Shown here: piece by piece, positions 52,730 through 61,068 of the stretch | Numbering within the stretch: position 1 is the stretch's first letter | Layout: the number at the start of each line of letters is the position of its first letter | Assembly (NCBI RefSeq): GCF_009909235.1 | Contig: NZ_JAAAPO010000001.1 | Location: 1-64,000 of the forward strand | DNA length: 64,000 bases | Direction: 5' to 3' | Source: Novosphingobium ovatum | GTDB taxonomy: Bacteria > Pseudomonadota > Alphaproteobacteria > Sphingomonadales > Sphingomonadaceae | Made by a program: the position numbers and the translations under genes | The notes under the pieces: generated by a model | The model's input: only the letters and a program-made list of their open reading frames with translations | Told to the model about the DNA's origin: nothing | The model's database searches: none

Positions 52730-54763
52730 TCAGAACTTGGCCGAGACGGTAAAGCCATAGGTCTGCGGTGCGCCGACCATGACATAGCCGACGAAATAGG
52801 CGGTCTTGACGGCCTTGTCGGTGATGTTCTTGATAAAGGCGGTGACGCTGAGCCGGTCATTGGCCGACCGCCACGCCAGCGAGGCATCCACCGTCGCATA
52901 GGCGTCCTGCGTCGCGCCACTGGTGTTGTTGGGCGCGATATATTGTTTGGACACGTAACGCAGATCGGCCCGCGCCGTCAGGCTGCCCGCGCGGTTCAGG
53001 TCGAACACATGCTGATAGCCGCCCTTGATCGTCCATTCGGGCGCGTGGGGCAGGCGTTCGCCCCGGAAATTGACCGAGGTAAAGGGATCGGCCGGGTGCA
53101 GGATCAGGTCGCCCTCGATCCGCGAATGCAGATAGGTCAGGCTGGCGTTGACCGTGTCGGCGGTGCTGAGCGCGGCCTGCATGTCGGCTTCCAGCCCATA
53201 ATTCTTGGCATCGACGTTATAGAACACCAGATTGGGGCCGGTCGCGCCGATGAAGAAATCGACCACCTGATATTTGCTGTAATCGTAATAGAACCCGCTG
53301 AGGTTCAGTTGCAGGCGGTTGTCGAGGAAGCGGTTCTTGACGCCCACTTCATAGGCGTGCAGCCGTTCGGGCAGGAAGGTCGAGCCGTTGAACGGGTTGA
53401 CCCCGCCCGGCCGGAACGCGCTGGACGCGGTGACATAGGCCAGCGAATGGCTGCCCAGATCATATTCCAGCCCGCCGCGATAGTCGAAGAAGCTGTTGCT
53501 GAGCGAGCCGCCGACGATATTGCCGAACACATCGGTGCCCGACGCGCGGCGCTTGTCCCAGGTCTGGCGCAGGCCGCCGATCAGCCGCAGGCCCGGCGCC
53601 AGCGGCACCGTCACTTGCCCGAACACCGCGTTCGAGATGCCCCGGTTATAGCTGTACCCGGCCGAGCTGCCATAGGTCGCATTGTCCAGCGAGAAGGTGT
53701 ATTGGCTGTAGTCATAGTGGTACAGGCCCACCAGCCATTGCACCTTTGCCCCCGGCGCCGAGGCATAGCGCAATTCCACGCTGCCCTGATCGATGTTGGC
53801 CGGGTCGGAGCCATAGGTGCCGCGCCCGCCAAACACGCCATTGTTGGTGCCGCTGCCGTGCTGGAAGGCGGGGATCAGCGTGACCGTGCCGGGGCCGACT
53901 TTCCAGTCGACCTGACCCCATACCTTGTACCCGAAATAGTCCTGTCCGCCGATGCCGCTGTCAGCGGTGGTGTAATGTTGGCCGGCGGCGAAATTGGCCA
54001 CCTCGACCCCGCCCGAACCGTGGCCCTTCAGCCATGCGCCTTCGAACCCGGTCAGCACCGACAGCTCGGCGCTGGGCTTCCACAACAGCTTGGCGCGCAG
54101 GCCCGCGCCCTGTTGATCGGCGTGGCCGTTGTTCAAATAGCCGTCGCGTGAAATGCCCGTGCCCGACACACGCAACGCCACCGTGTCCCCCAGCGGCAGG
54201 TTCAGCGCGGCCTCGCCCCGCATCAGGCTGTAATTGCCCGCCCCCATCGAGACGTTCAGGCTGCGCTGGTTCAGCACCGGGTTGGCGCTGATCATGTTGA
54301 CCACGCCGCCCGTGGCGTTGCGGCCATACAGGGTCGATTGCGGCCCGCGCAGCACCTCGACGCGCTCCAGATCGTAAAAGCCCAGCGTGTTCGATTCCGC
54401 GCGGATTGAATAGACGCCATCGAAATTGGTCGAGACCGAGCTTTCCCCCACGCCCGGAGGCGTATCAGTGCCAAGGCCGCGAATGGCGATCACCTGACCG
54501 CGCGCCGCGCCCTGCACCTCGACGCCCGAGACGCTTTTCAACACCTCATCGGCAGACGTCTGGCCCAGCGCGGCCACATCCTCGCCCTTGACCACCGAAA
54601 TGGCGATCGGCGTCTTTTGCAGCGTCGAGGTGGTCTTTTGCGCGGTCACGACAATGTCGTTCAGGCTGGGCTTTTCGGCGCTGGTTTCGGCAGCGGCGGC
54701 AGGCGCCCACGCGGCGATCAGGCACAGCGAGGACACCCCGCAAACATATGCGGACATTTTCAT
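52730..54763 (-). CDS. TonB-dependent outer-membrane receptor
   Basis: A 677-residue precursor with signal peptide (VCGVSSLCLIAAWAPAAAA), TonB-box region LNDIVVTAQKTTS, plug (GQTSADEVLKSVSGVEVQG, QVIAIRGLGTDTPPG, LERVEVLRGPQSTLYGRN, TGGVVNMISA) and a barrel ending YGFTVSAKF with terminal Phe. GGGAGGG lies five bases before the ATG at 54763; ATG two codons later is also possible. It follows the SDR gene by 37 bases and precedes the two beta-helix genes, a composition I do not recognise from known uptake loci. Ligand unknown. Confidence 0.95.
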   Translation of the reverse strand: MKMSAYVCGVSSLCLIAAWAPAAAAETSAEKPSLNDIVVTAQKTTSTLQKTPIAISVVKGEDVAALGQTSADEVLKSVSGVEVQGAARGQVIAIRGLGTDTPPGVGESSVSTNFDGVYSIRAESNTLGFYDLERVEVLRGPQSTLYGRNATGGVVNMISANPVLNQRSLNVSMGAGNYSLMRGEAALNLPLGDTVALRVSGTGISRDGYLNNGHADQQGAGLRAKLLWKPSAELSVLTGFEGAWLKGHGSGGVEVANFAAGQHYTTADSGIGGQDYFGYKVWGQVDWKVGPGTVTLIPAFQHGSGTNNGVFGGRGTYGSDPANIDQGSVELRYASAPGAKVQWLVGLYHYDYSQYTFSLDNATYGSSAGYSYNRGISNAVFGQVTVPLAPGLRLIGGLRQTWDKRRASGTDVFGNIVGGSLSNSFFDYRGGLEYDLGSHSLAYVTASSAFRPGGVNPFNGSTFLPERLHAYEVGVKNRFLDNRLQLNLSGFYYDYSKYQVVDFFIGATGPNLVFYNVDAKNYGLEADMQAALSTADTVNASLTYLHSRIEGDLILHPADPFTSVNFRGERLPHAPEWTIKGGYQHVFDLNRAGSLTARADLRYVSKQYIAPNNTSGATQDAYATVDASLAWRSANDRLSVTAFIKNITDKAVKTAYFVGYVMVGAPQTYGFTVSAKF

Positions 54764-54800
54764 TATAACCCTCCCATTTGTTTGGTCTTTGGTCGTCAGT

Positions 54801-55514
54801 TCACCAGGCGGTCGCCCCGCCATCGATCGAGATGTCGGCGCCCGTGACATAGCGTGCCTCGTCACTGGCCAGCCACACGGCGGCCATTGCGATGTCATGG
54901 GGTTCGCCCAGCATTTTCAGCATGTTCTTGGCCAGCACCTGCTCGCGCAACGCGGGTTCGGCGGCCAGATGGCGGTCGGTCGCGGCGGTGCGGATGAACC
55001 CGGGCGAAATGGTGTTGGCGCGGATGTTGTGGGGCGCGCCCTCCATCGCCAATTGCCGCGTCATCGCCAGAACGCCGCCCTTGCCCGCGCAATGGGCCAG
55101 CGCCGCCGATCCTTCCAACGCGTGATAGGCATTGGCGCTGGCAAAATTGATCACCGCCCCCCGGCCCGATGCCCGCAGCAACGGCCACGCCGCGCGGGTG
55201 GGCAGGAACACGATGTCCAGCTCGCCGGTCAGCGTTGCGCGCCATTGGGCATAGGTCATCGCCTCGATCCATGCGAAATGGGCAAAGGCGGCCGCATTCA
55301 CCAGAATGTCGATCGCCGGGCCATCATTGGCCAATCGCGCGAACAAGGCGTTGACGGCAGCTTCGTCGGTCAGGTCGCAGGCGATGTCGGCGCCCGCCAG
55401 ATCGACCCCGATCACCTGCGCGCCCTGTGCCCGGAACGCGGCGGCGATCCCTGCGCCGATGCCATTGGCCGCGCCGGTGATAATGGCGCGCTTGCCCTGC
55501 AAACGGTCAGCCAT
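54801..55514 (-). CDS. SDR-family oxidoreductase with His at the catalytic Tyr position
   Basis: A 237-residue classical SDR: TGAANGIGAGI cofactor loop, NAAAFAH in place of the usual NNAG, and NFASAN with the Ser. In the catalytic loop the usual Y-x-x-x-K reads H-C-A-G-K (ALAHCAGKGGV), so the Tyr is replaced by His while Lys is kept. The C-terminus ARYVTGADISIDGGATAW is normal. It may be inactive, or use His as acid/base. The ATG at 55514 overlaps the end of the MFS gene by eight bases, and 37 bases separate it from the receptor. Fold is certain, activity is not. Confidence 0.88.
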   Translation of the reverse strand: MADRLQGKRAIITGAANGIGAGIAAAFRAQGAQVIGVDLAGADIACDLTDEAAVNALFARLANDGPAIDILVNAAAFAHFAWIEAMTYAQWRATLTGELDIVFLPTRAAWPLLRASGRGAVINFASANAYHALEGSAALAHCAGKGGVLAMTRQLAMEGAPHNIRANTISPGFIRTAATDRHLAAEPALREQVLAKNMLKMLGEPHDIAMAAVWLASDEARYVTGADISIDGGATAW

Positions 55515-56727
55515 GAAGAGCCACCTGCACATCACTGGTATCGCCCGCGCGGGTGATGCGGCCCGCCGCGACCAATACCGCGCCCATGCCCACCAGCGCG
55601 CCGACCGACAGCACGCCAAACGCCGCCTGCAATCCGCCTGCCTGCGCCGAGGCAAAGGTCACCACCACCGGGCTGAGGAACTGTCCCAGCGCAAAGGCGC
55701 TTTGCCACATGCCCGCGCCGCGACCGCGCACCTCGAACGACAGCAGGCTCATCGCCCAGACCAGCAGCGTGGGCAGCAACAGGCCAGCGCCCAACTGGTT
55801 GACAAAGCAGCCCGCGATAAAGCCCGCCGGGCTGCCCGCGCGGCTCATCAACAGAAAGCCGATGGCCAGCAGGCCAAACTCGATCAGCAACAGGCGTTGC
55901 ACCGGCCAGCGGCCAATGCGCGAATAGAGGAAGGTGCCCAGCGGCACGCCCACGCTGGCGATGGAGGTCAGGAAACCCGCCCGCGCAGGATCGGTTACCC
56001 CCAGCAGCGCCAGACCGCTGGCCGACTGGATCTGCACGGTATAGAAAAACACCGCGCCATAGACCGTGATCGCCAGAATGACGCCCATCCGCCCCCACGG
56101 GAAACCGGCCCAACTGGCATTGTGCGGGGCGGCTTCGGCCTCGTCGCCATCATCGCCCTGCGGTTCCCAGGTGAAGGCCAGCACCAGCGCCATCATCGCC
56201 AGCGCCGAAGCATAGGCCCAGAACGGCGTGCGCCAGCCAAAGGCGCCCAATTGCCCGCCCAGATTGAAGAACAGCAGCGCCGACATCGAGGCAAAGGCGG
56301 TTTGCGCCGCCAGCCACTTGTCCCGCGCCGCACCCTTGAAATAGTCGCCAATCATCGTGGTCGAGAGCACCATGATCAGCGCTTCGGCGATGCCGACACC
56401 CACGCGGCTGATCAGGATCGCGGTCAGATCGCGCAGGAAAATCGGCGCGATGCCGACCATCGCATACAGCCCGAACGACCACAGCAACAGCCGCCGCCGC
56501 CCGAAATAGTCCCCCAGCATCCCCGCCACCGTCGAAAGCAGCGCAATGCACAGCGCCGGGATCGTCAGGATCATCGGCACCCAATAGTCATGGCCGGGAA
56601 CATCGGCGAATTCGGTCAGGATCTGCGGCAGGACGGGCGCCAACAGCACGATCGCCATCGTCGAAAGCGTCACGGGCAGCAACAGCGCAACGCCTGTCAT
56701 CAGGCCGGGACTGTGGTGTTTGGTCAT
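55507..56727 (-). CDS. MFS transporter
   Basis: A 406-residue membrane protein with about 12 spans. Motif A-like GMLGDYFGRRRLLLWSFGLY lies after the second span, and the second half repeats it weakly as SRIGRWPVQRLLLIEFGL. The length fits 12-span uptake permeases (organic acids, sugars) better than 14-span exporters. It is the first gene of the minus-strand operon with the SDR, receptor and beta-helix genes, so it probably moves the receptor's cargo from periplasm to cytoplasm. Upstream lie operator-like sites shared with the LacI gene. Confidence 0.88.
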   Translation of the reverse strand: MTKHHSPGLMTGVALLLPVTLSTMAIVLLAPVLPQILTEFADVPGHDYWVPMILTIPALCIALLSTVAGMLGDYFGRRRLLLWSFGLYAMVGIAPIFLRDLTAILISRVGVGIAEALIMVLSTTMIGDYFKGAARDKWLAAQTAFASMSALLFFNLGGQLGAFGWRTPFWAYASALAMMALVLAFTWEPQGDDGDEAEAAPHNASWAGFPWGRMGVILAITVYGAVFFYTVQIQSASGLALLGVTDPARAGFLTSIASVGVPLGTFLYSRIGRWPVQRLLLIEFGLLAIGFLLMSRAGSPAGFIAGCFVNQLGAGLLLPTLLVWAMSLLSFEVRGRGAGMWQSAFALGQFLSPVVVTFASAQAGGLQAAFGVLSVGALVGMGAVLVAAGRITRAGDTSDVQVALHG

Positions 56728-56783
56728 TCAGGTGTCCTTGGGTGCGAAACGGATCAGGCAAAACCGATGGCAGGCGTGCGAAA

Positions 56784-56815
56784 GTGGCGGCCACTTTGCG
56801 ACCAGTGGCCGCCAC
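56784..56815. promoter_or_regulatory. Paired palindromes forming an 11-bp hairpin
   Basis: GTGGCGGCCAC (56784-56794) and GTGGCCGCCAC (56805-56815) are exact reverse complements separated by ten bases, and each is itself nearly palindromic (the first sits within AAAGTGGC-G-GCCACTTT). It starts 57 bases before the MFS ATG on the transcribed strand and may be an operator pair or a leader hairpin. Confidence 0.5.
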
Positions 56816-56913
56816 CCTTGGCCGTCCGGCTCTCGGAAGGTCGAGAAGCGCGTGCAGCAGGCGGACGGCTAGGCGATGGATGGGACGGAGGCGGCGCGAC
56901 CGGAGGGTGGCAT

Positions 56914-56927
56914 TGCAACCGCTCCCA
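56914..56927. promoter_or_regulatory. LacI-type operator-like site, copy 1
   Basis: TGCAACCGCTCCCA, centred on CG with TG/CA ends, as in LacI-family operators. A near-identical copy (one base different) lies at 57069. This copy is 187 bases before the MFS start. Confidence 0.45.
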
Positions 56928-57068
56928 ATATGCGACGCAGCTTGTCCCGATATGCTTTTCTGCCCTCTCATCGATTATGATGTTGCCCTGTATCTGCGAT
57001 ATTCGCCGTGGATAAGTAAAATCCAATTTGCGAATAGGCGTCCATCCAGAAAACCGAAGGCTAGAAAT

Positions 57069-57082
57069 TGCAACCGTTCCCA
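57069..57082. promoter_or_regulatory. LacI-type operator-like site, copy 2
   Basis: TGCAACCGTTCCCA, 43 bases before the chosen start of the LacI gene. The two copies are 155 bases apart centre to centre, a distance compatible with looping repression. Autoregulation is inference. Confidence 0.45.
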
Positions 57083-57124
57083 TGCGATGATGCGCAAGAA
57101 TGTCGGCAAGCGGGATGGACAGAC

Positions 57125-58117
57125 GTGGTGCAAAGGCGAGCGACCGGATCGGATGTCGCGCGGGCGGCGGGGGTATCGAAATCGGCGGTGTCGCGCGCGT
57201 TTACCGGCGGCGTTGTGTCGGACGAGGCGCGCAAGCGCATCATGGAGGCCGCGCGCCTGTTGAAATACCGCCCCAACCACAGCGCCCGCGCGCTGATGAC
57301 CAACCAGTCGCGGTTGATCGGGCTGGCGATCACCAGTCTGGACAATCAGTTCTACCCCGCCATGGTCGAAATGCTGCACGAGGCGCTGGCGCTTCGCGGG
57401 CTTCGGCTGGTGCTGTTCATCACCCATGGCGAGGCGGATCTGGATCCGGTGCTGGACGAACTGCTGGGCTATCGGCTGGACGGGGTGGTGCTGGCCTCCA
57501 GCGGGCACGCCGCGCGCGTCGGGCGCGAATGTATCGAGGCGGGCGTGCCGGCGGTGATGCTGATCAACACCGATCCCGAAGATCGCCTGCCCGGCGTGTG
57601 CGCCGACAATGACGATGGCGCGGCCGGCGTGGCGGCCTATTTGCTGGAACGCGGGCGGCGGCGGTTGGGGCTGATCTCGGGCCTTGCCGAAAGTTCGGCC
57701 AGTGTGGAGCGGTCACGCGCGTTCACGCGGGCGGTGGCCGAATTTCCCGGCGCGCAATTGCTGTCGGCCTGTGGGCATTACACCGCGCAGGGCGCCTATC
57801 GCGCGGCGGTGCAATTGCTGGACCGGCCCGACCGCGCCGACGCCTTGTTCTGCGTTACCGATTTCATGGCGTTCCATGCGCTGCACGCGGTGCGCGATCT
57901 GGGGCTGGAGCCGGGGCGCGATGTGGCGGTGTTCGGCTTTGACGATGCGCCGATTGCGGGGTGGGGGGCGTATCAACTGGCCACCTATGCCACGCCGATC
58001 CGGGCCATGGTCGAGGCGACGATCGACCTGTTGCAGGCCCAGATGGATGGCGCGCCCCCCGCGCGCGGCACGCGCCGGATCAAGGGCGAACTGGTGCTGC
58101 GCGCCAGTGGCGGCTGA
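57125..58117 (+). CDS. LacI-family transcriptional regulator
   Basis: A 330-residue repressor. SDVARAAGVSKSAVSRAFTG is the helix-turn-helix and RPNHSARALMTNQS the hinge region; the effector domain starts LIGLAITSLDNQFYPAM and later has ALFCVTDFMAFHAL and VAVFGFDDAPIAGWGAYQLA. The start is uncertain: two consecutive GTGs at 57125 and 57128 precede the family region, and a TTG at 57068 overlaps the operator-like repeat. It is divergent from the MFS-SDR-receptor operon and is the natural regulator for it. The stop lies seven bases from the converging HxlR gene. Confidence 0.9.
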   Translation: MVQRRATGSDVARAAGVSKSAVSRAFTGGVVSDEARKRIMEAARLLKYRPNHSARALMTNQSRLIGLAITSLDNQFYPAMVEMLHEALALRGLRLVLFITHGEADLDPVLDELLGYRLDGVVLASSGHAARVGRECIEAGVPAVMLINTDPEDRLPGVCADNDDGAAGVAAYLLERGRRRLGLISGLAESSASVERSRAFTRAVAEFPGAQLLSACGHYTAQGAYRAAVQLLDRPDRADALFCVTDFMAFHALHAVRDLGLEPGRDVAVFGFDDAPIAGWGAYQLATYATPIRAMVEATIDLLQAQMDGAPPARGTRRIKGELVLRASGG

Positions 58118-58123
58118 TGGCCG

Positions 58124-58567
58124 CTAATCGCTGTTTGCGTCAAAACCGGCGCGGGCGGCCAGAATCACCGCGCTGTGGGCGTTCAGCCAATCGATCATGG
58201 CGCGCCCCTGTTGTGCCAGCGCCAGCCCCAGATCGGTCAATGCATAGGACACGCGCGGCGGCACATCGCCTGTCACATGCCGCGCAACAAAGCCGTCACG
58301 CTCCAGCGCGCGCAGTTTCAGCGTCAGCATCCGTTGCGATATCGCCTGTTCGGCCGACAGGCGCGAAAGCGCGCGTTTCAGATCGGCGTGGCGCCATGTG
58401 CCGATCATCAGCACCTGCAGGATCAGGCTGGTCCAGCGGTCGCCCAGCATCCCCATGACTTCACGCGCCGGATCATCGCGCCGTGTGCCATGGGTGGCCA
58501 TATCGGCGGCCAGCGCCATCAGCCCCTCGCGCAATGCCGCCGGAAACGCCTGTGGGTCGATCATCAT
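58124..58567 (-). CDS. HxlR-family transcriptional regulator
   Basis: A 147-residue winged-helix protein. MGMLGDRWTSLILQVLM is the HxlR signature helix, SRLSAEQAISQRMLTLKLRALERDG the recognition region, and PRVSYALTDLGLALA the wing. HxlR proteins respond to aldehydes, quinones or redox state. Two adjacent ATGs (58567 and 58564) are possible, with AGGTGAGG upstream. It is divergent from the SDR at 58676 and a perfect 16-base palindrome lies between them, so it probably controls that operon. No Cys is present in the chain I read, so control by Cys oxidation is not expected. Confidence 0.9.
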   Translation of the reverse strand: MMIDPQAFPAALREGLMALAADMATHGTRRDDPAREVMGMLGDRWTSLILQVLMIGTWRHADLKRALSRLSAEQAISQRMLTLKLRALERDGFVARHVTGDVPPRVSYALTDLGLALAQQGRAMIDWLNAHSAVILAARAGFDANSD

Positions 58568-58590
58568 CCTCACCTTTGCGGGCCAACCAA

Positions 58591-58606
58591 GGCACAAAAA
58601 AGTGCC
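58591..58606. promoter_or_regulatory. Perfect palindrome between HxlR and SDR genes
   Basis: GGCACAAAAAAGTGCC: GGCAC and GTGCC flank A6. It is 24 bases upstream of the HxlR start and 70 bases upstream of the SDR start, a typical place for an autoregulatory operator. Assignment to HxlR is inference. Confidence 0.5.
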
Positions 58607-58675
58607 GTCTTCGCGCCGCCCGCGCCAGCCTTTATCATCACCCCAGACGCATAAACAGCACGGGAGAGCATTTCC

Positions 58676-59488
58676 ATGGCAACAGACGCCATCCGCATGG
58701 ACGGCAAGGTGGCGATTGTCACCGGCGGGGCCGGAGGCATTGGCGCGGCAACGGCGCGGCTGATGACCGCACGAGGGTGTCAGGTGGTGATCGCCGACAT
58801 CGCCTATGACCGCGCGCAGGCGCTGGCGGGCGAACTGGCGGGCGCATTGGCCATCCATCTGGATCTGGAGGACGAGGCCAGCATCATCGCCATGATCGAC
58901 CAGACCGTGGCCCATTATGGCCGGCTGGACGTGCTGCACAACAATGCCGCGCTGTTGGGGCCCGATATTGCGCAAAATGATGGCGATATCGAGCATATGG
59001 ACACCGCGCTATGGGACCGGACCTATGCGGTGAATGTGCGGGGCACGATGGTGGCCTGCCGCGCGGCGCTGCCGCATCTGCGGGCCGTCCGGGGCAATAT
59101 CGTCAACACCGTCAGCAATCTGGCGCTGCAGGGGCACATGATTCAGGCCGCCTATAGCAGCAGCAAGGCCGCGATCATCCAGATGACCCGCGCCATCGCC
59201 GCCAGCCACGGCATCCACGGCGTGCGCTGCAACGCGGTGGCGCCGGGCATGACGGTGACGCCTGCCCTGCTCGAGGCTTTCCCGCCCAAGCTGCGCCATG
59301 CGGTCGAGGCCGAAACCCTGCGCGATCAGCTGGGCGAGCCGCAGGACATTGCCGAGGCAGCCGCTTTTCTGGCGTCAGACGCGGCGCGCAACATCACGGG
59401 GCAGGTGCTGGTGGCGGATGGCGGCTGTGCCAGCCATGTCCCCGGCCTCTCGTTGTTCCGGGACTTTTTCGCAGGAGAAGGCCAATGA
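58676..59488 (+). CDS. SDR-family oxidoreductase
   Basis: A 270-residue classical SDR with complete active site: VTGGAGGIGAATA cofactor loop, LHNNAAL, NTVSNLA with Ser, and AYSSSKAAI with the Tyr/Lys pair (about residue 160). The C-terminus NITGQVLVADGGCAS is standard. It likely oxidises a hydroxyl or dihydrodiol in the same pathway as the FAD oxidoreductase whose ATG overlaps its stop. Substrate unknown. Confidence 0.92.
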   Translation: MATDAIRMDGKVAIVTGGAGGIGAATARLMTARGCQVVIADIAYDRAQALAGELAGALAIHLDLEDEASIIAMIDQTVAHYGRLDVLHNNAALLGPDIAQNDGDIEHMDTALWDRTYAVNVRGTMVACRAALPHLRAVRGNIVNTVSNLALQGHMIQAAYSSSKAAIIQMTRAIAASHGIHGVRCNAVAPGMTVTPALLEAFPPKLRHAVEAETLRDQLGEPQDIAEAAAFLASDAARNITGQVLVADGGCASHVPGLSLFRDFFAGEGQ

Positions 59489-61068
59489 GCCAGTATGATA
59501 TCGTCGTCATGGGCGGTGGCCACAATGGCCTGACGGCCGCCGCCTATATGGCCAAGGCAGGCAAGCGCGTGCTGGTGCTGGAGCGCAAGCCGCATTTTGG
59601 CGGTGGCGTCTCGACGCGCGAACTGATCCAGCCCGGTTTCTGGCATGATGAACACAGCAACGTCCACATCATGATCCAGGGCAACCCCATGCTGCGCGAG
59701 GACGAGCTGGGGCTGCTGTCGAAATTCGGGCTGGAATATATCTACCCCGAACTGCCGCACGCCAGCATCTGGGACGATGGGTCGATGGTGCGTTCTTGGC
59801 GCGATCTGGACCGCACCTGCGCCGAGATCGAGCAGTTCAGCCCCCGCGACGCCGAGGCCTATCGCAAATTTGCCCAGACCAGCATGGCCGCGCTGCCGAT
59901 GTTCATGTCGGGCCTGTATATGCCGCCGTTCCCGATGGGCGCGTTTGTCGCGATGATGGACCAGTCGGACGAGGGCCGCTTTCTGCTGGACGTGATGAGC
60001 CGCAGCGCGCTGGACGTGGTGAACCAATATTTCGAAAGCGACCGTCTGCGCATCCACATCCTGCGCATGGTGACCGAAAACCTGCAAATGCCCGATGAAC
60101 TGGGCACCGGCATGGGCGCCTTCCTGATGCCGGGGATCATCCACGCCTATGGCTGTTCGATGCCAAAGGGCGGTTCGGGCCAGCTGTCCAAGGCGCTGGT
60201 CCGCGCGATCGAGCATTTTGGCGGCGAGGTGCGCTGCAACGCCGAGGTCGCCCGCGTGCTGGTGTCCGGCGGCAAGGCGATCGGGCTGGAGATGGTCGAT
60301 GGCGAGCAGTTCATGGCGCGTGACGGGGTGATCGGCGCGATCCACCCGCATGTGCTGCGCAAATTCGTGTCCGAAACGCCTGAGCCCGTGCTGCAACGCG
60401 CCGAACGGGTGACGCAATCGACCTTCTCGATCAACCTGACGCATCTGACGCTGAAGGAGCGGCTGCGCCTGAAGGTGGGCAATGAAACCAATGCCATGAT
60501 GACCGAGCTCATGGACTTTTACACCATGCGCGACATGCTGCTGGAATATGACAAGCTGCGCCGGGGCGAGGTGTCGGAGCGGCTGATCGCGGGCGGTGAC
60601 AACACCATTTTCGATCCCAGCCGCGCGCCCGAAGGGGCCGGCGTGTTCTATGGCGTCAACTTTGCCCCCTATGACCTGTGGCCCGACGGCCCCGGTTCGT
60701 GGGACAGCCGCAAGGAGGAGATCGCCGACAAGGCATTGAACCAATACCGCAAATTCTACGCCAATCTGGATGATGACAACATCACCGGCCGCCTGATCCG
60801 CTCGCCCATCGACCATGAACGCGACAGCCCGGCCAGCTTCCTGAAAGGTGACATCCACGGCTGCGCGCCGTTCATGTACCAGTCGGTGGCCCACCGCCCG
60901 ACGCCTGATCTGGGCAGCCTGCGCGTGCCGCAGATCGAAGGGCTGTATCTGGTTGGGCCCTTCATGCATCCGGGCGGCGGCGTGTTTGGCGCCGGGCGCG
61001 CCACCGCGATCCAGATGATGGACGATTTGGGGATGGATTATGACAAGGTGTGCGGAGGGCCGATCTGA
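59485..61068 (+). CDS. CrtI/PYROXD2-like FAD-dependent oxidoreductase
   Basis: A 527-residue flavoprotein. The N-terminal FAD fold is IVVMGGGHNGLTAAAYMAKAG followed by LVLERKPHFGGGVSTRE, and the C-terminal FAD motif is GLYLVGPFMHPGGGVFGAGR, both characteristic of the phytoene-desaturase-like superfamily. In the centre KGGSGQLSKALVRAIEHFGG and EVRCNAEVARVLVSGGKAIG are the second dinucleotide contact. Being beside ring-cleavage-type and monooxygenase genes and away from carotenoid genes, it is more likely a catabolic dehydrogenase than a carotenoid enzyme. Start overlaps the SDR stop (ATGA); the stop overlaps the next start (TGATG). Confidence 0.9.
   Translation: MSQYDIVVMGGGHNGLTAAAYMAKAGKRVLVLERKPHFGGGVSTRELIQPGFWHDEHSNVHIMIQGNPMLREDELGLLSKFGLEYIYPELPHASIWDDGSMVRSWRDLDRTCAEIEQFSPRDAEAYRKFAQTSMAALPMFMSGLYMPPFPMGAFVAMMDQSDEGRFLLDVMSRSALDVVNQYFESDRLRIHILRMVTENLQMPDELGTGMGAFLMPGIIHAYGCSMPKGGSGQLSKALVRAIEHFGGEVRCNAEVARVLVSGGKAIGLEMVDGEQFMARDGVIGAIHPHVLRKFVSETPEPVLQRAERVTQSTFSINLTHLTLKERLRLKVGNETNAMMTELMDFYTMRDMLLEYDKLRRGEVSERLIAGGDNTIFDPSRAPEGAGVFYGVNFAPYDLWPDGPGSWDSRKEEIADKALNQYRKFYANLDDDNITGRLIRSPIDHERDSPASFLKGDIHGCAPFMYQSVAHRPTPDLGSLRVPQIEGLYLVGPFMHPGGGVFGAGRATAIQMMDDLGMDYDKVCGGPI

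Larger units (their letters stand above)
56728..57124. other. Divergent control region between MFS operon and LacI gene
   Basis: A 397-base gap with no convincing gene. It contains a long GC hairpin (56784-56815) just upstream of the MFS start, and a 14-base sequence that occurs twice (56914-56927 and 57069-57082). AT-richer stretches around 56950-57060 may hold promoter elements, but I could not name exact -35/-10 pairs. Confidence 0.55.

Noticed and set aside
51722..54151. An 809-residue plus-strand frame
   Set aside because: Antisense of beta-helix B and the receptor, with no recognisable domain.
59485..61068. Carotenoid phytoene desaturase (crtI)
   Set aside because: No crtB, crtE or crtY neighbours; the surroundings are SDR, VOC and monooxygenase genes, so a catabolic role is more likely.
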